From Diplonema papillatum (taxonomy: Eukaryota > Euglenozoa > Diplonemea > Diplonemida > Diplonemidae), in NCBI GenBank assembly GCA_030068145.1, contig JAPJBO010000912.1, positions 27,202-91,201 on the forward strand: a stretch of DNA of 64,000 nucleotides, read 5' to 3'. Under the pieces are notes generated by a model. That model had not been told where the DNA came from and made no database searches. It saw only the letters and a list, made by a program, of their open reading frames with translations. The position numbers were made by a program, and so were the translations under genes. Positions 29,905-39,558 of this stretch are shown one piece after another. Each line of letters begins with the position of its first letter. The stretch's first letter is position 1.

Positions 29905-30790
29905 TTCTCAGCTGGAAATGAGGAAGGTGCACGGCGAGGAAAAGCAAGATTCCGGCCCGTGCCAGCTCTGCGACACGACACTCACCTGCCCTCTACACAC
30001 CTGTTCCAGGAGTGCATAATTAGACAAGAAAGCGACCATGCGCATACAAGGTCAAAGCGAATCGCTGAGGAAGGTGCACAGCGAGGAAAAGCAAGGTTCC
30101 GGCCCGTGCCAGCTCTGCGATACGACACTTACCTGCCCTCTACACACCTGTTCCAGGAGTGCAGAATTAAGAACGCGACCACGTGCATACACAAGGTCTA
30201 CAAAGCGAATCGCTAGAAATGAGGAAGGTGCACGGCGAGGAAAAGCAAGGTTCCGGCCCGTGCCAGCTCTGCGACACGACACTCACCTGCCCTCTACACA
30301 CCTGTTCCAGGAGTGCAGAATTAAGAACGCGACCACGTGCATACACAAGGTCTACAAAGCGAATCGCTAGAAATGAGGAAGGTGCACGGCGAGGAAAAGC
30401 AAGGTTCCGGCCCGTGCCAGCTCTGCGACACGACACTCACCTGCCCTCTACACACCTGTTCCAGGAGTGCAGAATTAAGAACGCGACCACGTGCATACAC
30501 AAGGTCTACAAAGCGAATCGCTAGAAATGAGGAAGGTGCACGGCGAGGAAAAGCAAGGTTCCGGCCCGTGCCAGCTCTGCGACACGACACTCACCTGCCC
30601 TCTACACACCTGTTCCAGGAGTGCAGAATTAAGAACGCGACCACGTGCATACACAAGGTCTACAAAGCGAATCGCTAGAAATGAGGAAGGTGCACGGCGA
30701 GGAAAAGCAAGGTTCCGGCCCGTGCCAGCTCTGCGACACGACACTCACCTGCCCTCTACACACCTGTTCCAGGAGTGCAGAATTAGACCA
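29905..30790 (+). repeat. 154-bp tandem array, about six units
   Basis: GTGCACGGCGAGGAAAAGCA recurs at about 29927, 30071 (variant), 30228, 30382, 30536 and 30690; the last four are spaced exactly 154 bp. The array is bracketed by two copies of a segment with GCAGTTCTCAGCTGGAAATG / GCGGTTCTCAGCTGGAAATG (29900 and 30830). Because 154 leaves remainder 1 on division by 3, each unit is read in a new frame, so the cysteine-containing ORFs (CQLCDTTLTCPLHTC) are unlikely to be a protein. Confidence 0.95.
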
Positions 30791-31087
30791 TGTGCAAAGC
30801 AGGTCTACATAGAGAACCCGCGAGGGGCGGCGGTTCTCAGCTGGAAATGAGGAAGAGGAAAAGCAAGGATGCAGCTTCCACATATCGTGCCCTACATGTA
30901 CCTATTGCAGCCTACCTCATGCCCTGTGAACCTAGTTCGAAGGCGTTTGGGGTTACCTTGCCAAAACAGTTCGCAGGGATTGCTGCGTGTCTCCGCCAGA
31001 AACAAACTAACAGGATACCTCCCCCAGGCAAACACCGCCCCCCGGGGCTCGAACCGAAGGCAGCACGGCCAGGGCGAACCGCCGAGA

Positions 31088-31126
31088 ATGAGAGCACCGC
31101 AGAGGTGCAGCCCGGGGTGCTCTCAT
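31088..31126 (+). promoter_or_regulatory. Hairpin just upstream of the start codon at 31134
   Basis: ATGAGAGCACC (31088-31098) pairs with GGTGCTCTCAT (31116-31126), ending 7 nt before the ATG. If it lies in the 5' UTR it could hinder initiation; this role is inference. Confidence 0.35.
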
Positions 31127-31133
31127 CCCCAAA

Positions 31134-32938
31134 ATGCACCGGTGGGGCGGCCGTGAAGTCCTCAAGCGGTGGCAGAAGGCGCTCGCGGCCGAGTGCAACG
31201 GCGCGCCGGCTGCGGCGGCCGGCGGCGTCCCGAGCGGCGCCGTGCAGTTCTTCCAGCTCGTCGTGATGCGGGAAGTCGGCGCCGCGGAAGAGCCCAGCAG
31301 GCAGTGGAAGGCTGAAGAACTCGCGAGGATGGCCTGGGACGTCCACACCCTCGAGACCCAGCGCGCGCCCGTGAAGGACGCGCCCCGCGTCCCGAAGACT
31401 CCGCAACGCGCCGAAACCGACGGCGGCCAGGACCAGAAAAGCTCGGTCCACCCGGAAAACGGCAGCGGCGCAGGGCTCGCCCAGAGCTCGCAGCAGCCGG
31501 CAGCCCCCGGTTCCGGGACCCTGGCTCACCGAGGCAAAGGCGAAGGCAAAGGCAAGACCCGTGGGCCTGGAGAAACTGAGGGCCGGAGGGACCTGGAAAC
31601 GTTGTTCACGGCGCTTCTGCAGCAGTGCGTCGCGTGCGTGGAGGCCGGCGGGGCGGGCCACCTGGGCCACGTGGCCCGCATCGCGTGGGTCGCAGCGTCG
31701 CTGAACTACGGGAAGGCGGCGCTGTACCAGCGCTTGGCCGAAGCGTGCGCGACCCCCCGCCGCCTGGGGCTCCGCCCAAGCGCCGGCGAAACACCGGCCG
31801 CGGCGGCAGGGGGTGCGGCCGTGGCCGGGACTATGCCGCGGCGGAAGCAGAAAGCGGAGGAGCGCACCGCTCTGCCACCTCCTCGGGCGTGCCAAAGGAC
31901 GGAAGGTGAAGCCGCGACGGCCGGGAACGAGGCAGCAAGGCGCGGCAGCCGCGTTGCGGCTGACAGTTCCCTAGCGAACGAAGCAGCAGGGCGCGGCAGC
32001 CGCGTGACGGCTGAAAGTTCCCCAGCGAACGAAGCAGCAGGGCGCGGCAGCCGCGTGACAGCTGAAAGTTCCCCAACGAACGAAGCAGCGGGGCGCGGCG
32101 GCCGCGTGACGGCTGAAAGTTCCCCAACGAACGAAGCAGCAGGGCGCGGCAGCGGCGTGACAGCTGAAAGTTCCCCAACGAACGAAGCAGCAGGGCGCGG
32201 CAGCCGCGTAGCGGCCGAACCTGCGCTACAGCCACCGGGCGCCCCCGAGCCCGAGCGCTACGCGGGCGTGCACCTGGCGGAAGTCCTCGAAGCCGTCTCG
32301 CACCGGCTGCGGGCCGGGCGCGAGCTGCTGGACCCCGGCCTCTCCGAAGTGTACGTCCGGAGCATCCTGCGGTGCCCGAAGCTCGAAAGGAACCACACCC
32401 CCTCCGCCGCCACCACGGCCGCGAAGCTGCTCACCCACGCCTCCTTCAGCCCGCCGGGCGCTCCACCGGCCTACAGGCTCGCCGGCATGGTCGAAGCAGC
32501 CATCGTCGAGAGGCCCTGGTGGCTGCGCGATTGCTCCGTCGCTGACTTGGCGGCGATTTCGAAAGCGTTGGCCCGGGTTGCGCCCGTAGACCCTTGGCAT
32601 GTGGCCGCCAGGCGGAGCCTGGTCCTGTTGCTCCTGCGCAGGGGCGTCGAGGTTTTGCCCGACCTAGCCCTGCCGGAGGCGGTTGCCCTGGACTTGGCCG
32701 TTTCCGCGTCGGCGGTCGAGTGCGGGGGTCCGTCCGCCTTCCACGCGAAGCTGGCGGCGCTCTGGCGGGTCTGGGCCGACCAGCGCGGCAGCGGGAAGCC
32801 GTTCGACGTCACCCTGTCCCGCCTTCTCGACCTCCTGCAGGCTTTGGTCGTGTCTGGCACCCTCGTCGCACCCCCCGCTCCCAACCCCAACACGACTACC
32901 CCTTCTCACCGCATCACCAAGCCGCCGCATCACGTCAG
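31134..32938 (+). CDS. Alanine/arginine-rich host protein block, possible organellar RNA-binding (HPR/RAP-like) type
   Basis: Open from ATG 31134 (MHRWGGREVLKRWQKAL). GC-rich, unlike its flanks. Helical regions at residues 1-80 and 160-215, then a low-complexity stretch with about five copies of a 17-residue repeat (NEAAGRGSRVTAESSPA, residues 268-355), then a long leucine-rich helical region (VLEAVSHRLRAG, AAKLLTHASF, LRRGVEVLPDLALPEAVALD, RLLDLLQALVVSG). The style resembles alveolate helical-repeat RNA-binding proteins, but no motif proves it. A CAG|GTATCG donor at 32939 probably ends the exon; beyond it the frame turns AT-rich and random. The downstream block at 47372-49087 has the same style and may be a relative or a later part of the same gene, although direct joining does not keep frame. 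Confidence 0.6.
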
Positions 32939-32939
32939 G

Positions 32940-33690
32940 TATCGCTCACACTACAATCGGGGTTTCTTTTGCGAAAAAAATTCCTGTCGTATTCTTTGTT
33001 TGTTGTGTTTAACATCGCATGGTTGGGACAAAAGTCTTTGGGATTTCCGAAAAATAGCTATTTATTCACTGTGATTAATAGAGGAAAAAGGCACACGAGG
33101 TTTTTTTATTTTTTGGCCACGAGTGCCGGGAGGGATATCTGAAAACAATTCTGAAAAACTCGCGCAGAACACCAGTCCGGAGTGATTCCAGAATCCTGGA
33201 AAACCGGACCCTCCTGGGGGGAAAAGGTGGGTCCCCCAGGACACCCCCTATAAATGGTGGGCAGGTGGCCCGCTCAGGAAAAAAATCTGTGCTCCCTTTG
33301 TAGTTGTATTGTTTTCTCCCCCTCTAGCCTCCTTCGAAATGAGCACCGGCAGTCCCTCGAGATTGCTGACTTTACCATTGCTTTCTCTGCTGTACGTTCT
33401 CCACTCCTCCGCTTTATTTAACCAAGCACGGGGCACCCGCAAATCCCGTGTGAAATCCAGTGCCCCCCGCATATACAGGTGATCACACGGGATTCCCACC
33501 GAATTCGTGGGTGTCACGATTCCACACTGGGTGAGCCACACCCGCCAATGGACCGCACAGTTTAAATTCCAGACGTGGAGGAGCACACCGTGTACCTTCT
33601 ACTCGTAGCCTGCTGGTATTATCTTTCGCGAAACTAGTTTCTGTGTTCGAAAACGTGCAACAAAAACATGTGGGAAAACGGAGTAGCTAC
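32940..33690. other. Intron or intergenic, no gene
   Basis: AT-rich after the GC-rich coding block. Includes a reverse fragment of the MITE family with ends like 55070 (near 33320-33365). Confidence 0.4.
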
Positions 33691-33694
33691 AAGT

Positions 33695-34835
33695 CACCAG
33701 AGGGTCTGCAGCACCCCATCCAATCCGCCCACCAGAGGGTCCATCAAATCAGCCCACCAGAGGGTCTGCAGCACCCCATCCAATCCGCCCACCAGAGGGT
33801 CCATCAAATCAGCCCACCAGAGGGTCTGCAGCACCCCATCCAATCCGCCCACCAGAGGGTCCATCAAATCAGCCCACCAGAGGGTCTGCAGCACCCCATC
33901 CAATCCGCCCACCAGAGGGTCTCCAGCACCCCATCCAATCCGCCCACCAGAGGGTCCATCAAATCAGCCCACCAGAGGGTCTGCAGCACCCCATCCAATC
34001 CGCCCACCAGAGGGTCTCCAGCACCCCATCCAATCCGCCCACCAGAGGGTCCATCAAATCAGCCCACCAGAGGGTCTGCAGCACCCCATCAAATCCGCCC
34101 ACCAGAGGGTCCATCAAATCAGGGTCTGCAGCACCCCATCAAATCCGCCCACCAGAGGGTCTGCAGCACCCCATCCAATCCGCCCACCAGAGGGTCCATC
34201 AAATCAGGGTCTGCAGCACCCCATCCAATCCGCCCACCAGAGGGTCCATCAAATCAGGGTCTGCAGCACCCCATCCAATCCGCCCACCAGAGGGTCCATC
34301 AAATCAGGGTCTGCAGCACCCCATCCAATCCGCCCACCAGAGGGTCCATCAAATCAGGGTCTGCAGCACCCCATCAAATCCGCCCACCAGAGGGTCTGCA
34401 GCACCCCATCCAATCCGCCCACCAGAGGGTCCATCAAATCAGGGTCTGCAGCACCCCATCCAATCCGCCCACCAGAGGGTCCATCAAATCAGGGTCTGCA
34501 GCACCCCATCAAATCCGCCCACCAGAGGGTCTGCAGCACCCCATCCAATCCGCCCACCAGAGGGTCCATCAAATCAGGGTCTGCAGCACCCCATCAAATC
34601 CGCCCACCAGAGGGTCCATCAAATCAGGGTCTGCAGCACCCCATCAAATCCGCCCACCAGAGGGTCTGCAGCACCCCATCCAATCCGCCCACCAGAGGGT
34701 CCATCAAATCAGGGTCTGCAGCACCCCATCAAATCCGCCCACCAGAGGGTCTGCAGCACCCCATCCAATCCGCCCACCAGAGGGTCCATCAAATCCGCCC
34801 ACCAGAGGGTCTGCAGCACCCCATCAAATCCGCCC
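33695..34835 (+). repeat. 60-bp minisatellite with higher-order structure
   Basis: Built from a 35-bp block (CACCAGAGGGTCTGCAGCAC then CCCATCCAATCCGCC) and a 25-bp block (CACCAGAGGGTCCATCAAAT then CAGCC). The first units repeat with an exact period of 60; later ones alternate in shortened forms. Periods divisible by 3 keep two forward frames open (403 and 425 aa, GLQHPIQSAHQRV and related), which I regard as composition artefacts. Confidence 0.95.
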
Positions 34836-34859
34836 AACTGGACCCCCCCTCTGAGCACG

Positions 34860-35050
34860 TAACCATTCCAAGCACGTTGCAACCCCACCCCCCCCCCCAG
34901 ACTCACACCGCAGTCCTGTCTGCAGACACTCAGGTTCCGCGCTGATGATGGTCCGCCTTATGAGTCCGTGGCTTAAAGGACCGAAACACGGCGCAGACGG
35001 GACCAGTGCGGTGTTGAGCACATACCCATTCCAAGCACGTTCTTGCAAGT
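34860..35050 (+). repeat. GGACCGAAAC repeat copy with hammerhead-like core
   Basis: Bounded by CCATTCCAAGCACGTTGCAA (34863) and CCATTCCAAGCACGTTCTTG (35027). Contains CTGATGA (34942-34948), GGTCC (34950-34954), GGACC (34978-34982) and GAAAC (34983-34987). An ACACGGCGC / GTGCGGTGT pairing (34986-34994 with 35006-35014) would form a third stem before TT. This matches two arms and the core of a hammerhead ribozyme, but I find no convincing stem I. Confidence 0.4.
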
Positions 35051-35084
35051 GCACCAGGAGGGGGGGGGGGGGGGGGGGGGGGAC

Positions 35085-35262
35085 AGGGTCTTTATTAGCG
35101 GCCCAGGGTCTTTATCCGCGGAAAAAAAGTCTTTATTCGCGCCCAAAAAGTCTTTATTCGCGCCCAAAAAGTCTTTATTCGCGCAAAAGTGGCTTTTTAT
35201 GCGGAAAAAGCGCTCTTTTCGCGGGAAAAAAGTCTCTATTAGCGCTCGCTAATAGAGGCTTT
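35085..35262 (+). repeat. 20-bp tandem repeat CCCAAAAAGTCTTTATTCGC
   Basis: About seven units with variants. Related arrays lie at 37535-37640 and 38360-38480, where some units face each other as palindromes (GCGGCCGC centre at 38395 and 38440). Confidence 0.9.
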
Positions 35263-35341
35263 TTCCGAAGTTTCAGAAAAATTTGCACGGCGGTCAAAAA
35301 TTTCGTCAAAATTTTGGGCTAAAATTTTGGGTCTCAAATAC

Positions 35342-35729
35342 CCAGATACGCAAACTCTTTCGAACGCTGCACACGGGTATCCTTCAAGTGACCTCTAACT
35401 ATCATGTTGCATAAGGCGTATCCGGATCTGAAAGCCGAAGACTTTGTAACACTTTACCGCAACCGAAGTCGCGAACCGGGTTCGGCTTGCACTGCAAAAG
35501 CAGCATAATTGTGTCTTGCGCACGAGCGCGGAAATCCGCCACCCGCCATTCGGCTAGATATTGCAAGAACACAATTGCGAAGCGTACTGCAAACGGATAG
35601 TGTTACAAAGGCGAACGAATCATGCGAGAACCTATGGAGGGGCCCCTCGACAGCTTTCAGAACACGGCATAGTAAGTCAAGAGTCGGATAAGCGTGTGCA
35701 CATTCTACTTCCGGTTGATCTGCATTTCC
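35342..35729 (+). repeat. Direct duplication of 0.39 kb, copy 1
   Basis: CAGATACGCAAACTCTTTCG through GATCTGCATTT; matches 36312-36697 with small differences. Unknown nature. Contains a 20-bp-scale inverted element around CACAATTGCGAAGCGTAC. Confidence 0.85.
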
Positions 35730-36311
35730 CGAACGCAAGCGAAGGACGGTGGGCTAACAACCCAAATGGCCACAGACGGAGTCTGAGGCTCTCCACATTA
35801 CATCACGCAAGAATGGCTGATTCCTTCCTGAAGTCATCGGCTGTCTTTGTGCCCACAGGAAGCGCGAACTGAACGCAAGGACCTTCCAGACGTGGAACAC
35901 TGTACGGAGAGAAGACCACGCAACGGAGCAGGCGCCCACAAGTAGTTTCTAACAGGACTAATCCCTCACACCGAAGTGATCATGAGTTGCCTTAACGAAA
36001 CGAACCTTGTGGAGCTGAACTCAGGCTGATAGGTGGGCCTTCTACAACTTAGCACCGGTCAGCAAGTAAACGTATCCGACCCCTGGCACAGAAGGCACGC
36101 GGTGGCTATCGGTAAACTGCATCGCGCACTCAGACAGAATTGACAGCATGTACTTGGAACCCCTTCTCACGATCAGTAACCTGGACGACAATTACGCCGG
36201 AAGAAATGTGAAAACGGGAAAGAAAGGACTGACGAATATCCTCGGGCTGTTTCGAAAATCTTCACACAAAATACATGGGTCAAAAGGGATTCCCCCCCAG
36301 AAAAAAAAGAC
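35730..36311. other. Spacer between the two 0.39-kb copies
   Basis: No recognisable gene or domain; short ORFs only. Confidence 0.4.
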
Positions 36312-36697
36312 ACCAGATACGCAAACTCTTTCGAACGCTGCACACGGGTATCCTTCAAGTGACCTCTAACTATCTGTTGCATACGCGTATCCGGATCTGA
36401 AAGCCGAAGACTTCGTAACACTTTACCGCAACCGAAGTCGCGAACCGGGTTCGGCTTGCACTGCAAAAGCAGCATAATTGTGTCTTGCGCCCGAGCGCGG
36501 AAATCCGCCACCCGCCATTCGGCTAGAGTGCAAGAACACAATTGCGAAGCGTACTACAAACGGATAGTGTTACAAAGGCGAACGAATCATGCGAGAACCT
36601 ATGGAGGGGCCCCTCGACAGCTTTCAGAACACGGCATAGTAAGTCAAGAGTCGGATAAGCGTGTGCACATTCTACTCCCGTTTGATCTGCATTTTCC
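36312..36697 (+). repeat. Direct duplication of 0.39 kb, copy 2
   Basis: See copy 1 at 35342-35729; start-to-start spacing is 970 bp. Confidence 0.85.
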
Positions 36698-36737
36698 ACC
36701 TTGCCCCCCTTTCTTTGATCTGCTGTGTGTATTTGCA

Positions 36738-36915
36738 AAACAGTTTGCGGGTTTGCGGGGTTTGCGGGTTAGGGTATGCGGGTTTGCGGGTCTCGGTATG
36801 CGGGTATTAGGGTTGGCGGGTTCGGGTATGCGGGTTTGCGGGGTTTGCGGGTTAGGGTATGCGGGTTTGCGGGGTTTGCGGGTTAGGGTATGCGGGTTTG
36901 CGGGTCTGGGTATGC
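36738..36915 (+). repeat. G-rich degenerate tandem repeat (GCGGGTTTGCGGGTTAGGGTAT)
   Basis: Mixed GGGTTTGCG and GGGTTAGGGTATGCG units. TTAGGG appears several times, but never as a pure tandem run, so I call it a minisatellite rather than an interstitial telomere. Confidence 0.8.
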
Positions 36916-37364
36916 CAGCCTCCAGTGATAAGAGGCGCTCTGCTGTGGCGGCCCTAACTCCGCGACTGTGCCGGGGTGTCGTATCGTCATCGGGCACGAT
37001 GGTCGCTGGAGCTTGGGGGCTTCTGGTGGAAGTGGCGCAGGGTGTAGGGCTGCAGCCTGACGGTTTGGAGGTTGTTGATCGGGGGGATGGGAAGCTGGTT
37101 TGGAAGTGGCGGTGCAGGTGGCATGGTGGCGAACCCCCTCCCGCAAGATCTCGAGCTTGGGAAGTAGAAACTCGCTATCGGTTAGTCGTGATGAAAGAGT
37201 ATAGTGTACAAAGCAATTTACGTGTACAGCAAAGCGATTTACAATAGTTGCGTTGATCAAAGCAGCTTAAGGATCCGGGATTCAAGGGTCGTATCTGGGT
37301 CGTATCTGTGGTTATCAGGGTGTGTGTTTATCAATGGGGGTTGGTCTGTGTTTTGGGTTTGGGC

Positions 37365-37520
37365 AATTTTTTGACCAGAAAATTTCGACCAAAAATTTTC
37401 GACCAAAATTTTCGACCAAAAATTTTCGACCATAAAATTTTGGCCAAAATTTTTCGACCAAAATTTGTGACCAAAATTTTTGGCCAAAAAATTTCGACCA
37501 AAAATTTTCGACCCGACTTT
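37365..37520 (+). repeat. About 14-bp A/T-rich repeat AAATTTTCGACCAA
   Basis: About ten imperfect units, several of them CGACCAAAAATTTT. Confidence 0.9.
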
Positions 37521-37648
37521 CACAACTTTTTCCGCGGGAAAAAGTCTCTATCCGCGGAAAAAAAGTCTCTATTCGCGCCGAAAAAGTCTTTATTCGCGCC
37601 CAAAAAGTCTCTATTCGCGCCCAAAATAGCTATTTTTTACCGGTAAAT

Positions 37649-37759
37649 AAGGGGCCTTTTTGTCCCGAGGGCAAGTTTTTTTCACGAGACGAGCCCGAGG
37701 GCGAAGCCCGAGGGCGAGTCGAGTGAAAAAAACTTGCCCGAGGGACAAAAAGGCCCCTT
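37649..37759. repeat. Long perfect hairpin with 37-bp arms
   Basis: Arms 37649-37685 and 37723-37759 (AAGGGGCCTTTTTGTCCCGA and onward) with a 37-nt loop rich in GAGCCCGAGGGCGAAG. CCGGT motifs flank both sides. Probably a foldback element. Confidence 0.9.
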
Positions 37760-37778
37760 GACCGGTACAACGTAATTT

Positions 37779-38362
37779 TTTTACCGGCTGGATTTTTTTT
37801 GCCTGCCGCTGAACAGCTGCAATGAGGCCCAGGAGCAAAAGGAAACGGAATGAGCATTCCTCACCACGCCGGGTTTGCGGGGAAACACGCCGAATTCTGA
37901 GGTGTGCTTTGCATTCAGCATGCTGTAGATTGACCACATGGTTGAAGGCTTGAAGCTGCGGTCGTCTACCAGGTGCTTGAAGAAGGTTGCGTACTGTGCC
38001 TCCGTCGGCTGCTTCTTGGATGGCTTTCCCGAGAGGGGCTTTGGGTACTTGCAGTGAACTTGAATGTAGTCTATGAAGTCCCTCCACACCAACGTGTAAC
38101 GTTGCCTGGACTTCTCCGGCAGAGCGCTGTCGCTGCTTTCGCCTTCAGAGCTTTCGGGACTGGAGTCGCTGACTCCTTCTTTCTTCACCTTCGGCATTTT
38201 GTGGTCTTGTTTCCTTTAATCCTGTAGGTGTTGCTATGAAAATGTCTCCAGGGACAAAAAAAAACTTTTTGTCCCTGGAGGGACAAAAAGCTCCCTTATT
38301 GTCCCTGGGCCTCATTGTAGCTGTTCAGCGGCAGGGACAAAAAAAATCCAGCCGGTAAAAAA
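37779..38362 (-). mobile_element. Short element with 55-58-bp inverted repeats around a Crypton-like recombinase fragment
   Basis: TTTTTACCGGCTGGATTTTT and onward to GAGGCCCAGG (37779-37832) is mirrored at 38305-38362. The interior carries the 139-aa minus-strand ORF at 37781-38197. The inverted ends extend into the GTCTTTATTCGCGC tandem DNA on both sides. Inverted ends are not a Crypton trait, so the frame may be a captured piece. Confidence 0.6.
37781..38197 (-). pseudogene. Core-binding domain fragment of a Crypton-like tyrosine recombinase
   Basis: 139 aa: an acidic/serine start (MPKVKKEGVSDSSPESSEGE), then YTLVWRDFIDYIQVH, ATFFKHLVDDRSFKPSTMWS and IYSMLNAKHTSEFG. The FKPSTxWSxYSMLN pattern is typical of the N-terminal SAM-like domain of Crypton-type recombinases. 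The catalytic half is absent; the tail after about residue 110 overlaps the inverted repeat. Confidence 0.5.
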
Positions 38363-38899
38363 GTCTTTATTCGCGCCCAAAAAGTCTTTATTAGCGGCCG
38401 CTAATAGAGACTTTTTGGCGCCAAAAAGTCTCTATTAGCGGCCGCTAATAATGACTTTTTTCCGCTAATAAAGACTCCCACGGGGGGGGGGTACCCACCC
38501 CCACCCAGGGTTAGCAACTTCGTTTTGGGTCTCAGGCTTAGTATCAGCACTGCCCCCCCCTCTGAACTGTTTAGCTCTAGGCTTGTTGCCTCCCGAAAAG
38601 TGAGAGGTGTCGTCAACACGGGATCGTATTCCATTCGGTAACCCAACAGATACATCTTCACCCTGATCTGCGACAGACTTCGCCGGGGCCTCGACGATGT
38701 GCGCGATAAACTGTACGGGGCCGCCCTACTCATGTCACTGGTATGGTTTCCTTCGTGTTTCTTGCGCTCCGAAACAACCCTAAAAGCATCCTCAAAAGGC
38801 CGAGTCGTGCCGGAAACTCAGAACCATCTATCTTCTAGCCAGACTTCGCTTGCCCACTCAAGGCCAGGAACTTGACTATTCACGCACAAGCTGTATCGT

Positions 38900-39472
38900 G
38901 AGAATGCCGACAGCTTGGACTAAACTCCGCGACAGGGGTTACCCATGATTGAATTCCGTCATACCCATACACACTGGGCTATACTCCGCGGCAGGGGTAC
39001 CAATGAATTGAATTCCAACACATACATGTACCCATACACATTGGGCTATACTCCGCGACAGGGGCTATCCATGATTGAGTTCTGACACATACATATACCC
39101 ATACACACTGGGCTATACTCCGCGATAGGGGTTACCGATGAAGGCGATAGGGGTTACCGATGAATTGCATTCAAACACACACAAACACCCACACACACAC
39201 CTACACATACACGCTGGGCTATCCTCCGCATCAGCATTGAAATCGCACACCGCAGGGCGGGAGGCGATGCTGAAGCAGGGCAGTGCAGGGCTCGCTGCGG
39301 AAAGCCTGCCCCTGGTCGCATTCGGCAGCATCCGCCCCCGGCCAAGAACCTGCTCGCTGATTCGCGCAGGGTTTACCTACAACTGAGCTCCAACACACAC
39401 ACCTACGCATCGACACTCGGCTATACTTCGCGTCAGGGGTAACTGATGATTCCACACACATACACACATACA

Positions 39473-39503
<31 letters not shown>

Positions 39504-39504
39504 A
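38900..39504 (+). repeat. Satellite array, 60-80-bp unit GGGCTATACTCCGCGNCAGG, left part
   Basis: Units of GGGCTATACTCCGCG, CAGGGGTTACC, GATGATTGAATTCC and an AC-rich spacer. The same satellite resumes at 46980-47360, so the LINE at 39505-46980 interrupts one array. The last AC run (39478-39504) meets the LINE. Confidence 0.9.
39254..39352 (+). pseudogene. Copy of an exon piece of the 47.4-49.1 kb gene
   Basis: GGCGGGAGGCG followed by ATGCTGAAGCAGGGCAGTGC and about 75 further bases match 47372-47382 plus 47567-47655. The 47-kb copy has 185 bp more between these parts. Both copies follow the same satellite and a CAG. It is a partial segmental duplicate, not an independent gene. Confidence 0.8.
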
Positions 39505-39558
39505 GGGGGAATTGAGAGGGAACACGAAAGCCAAAAATATACCGAAGACAACAATACG

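Noticed and set aside
29919-30850. Cysteine-rich repeat proteins in the 154-bp array
   Set aside because: The unit length is not a multiple of 3, so the same DNA is read in different frames in successive units.
36738-36915. Interstitial telomere
   Set aside because: TTAGGG occurs but is always mixed with GCGGGTTT units; no pure telomeric run of any known type.
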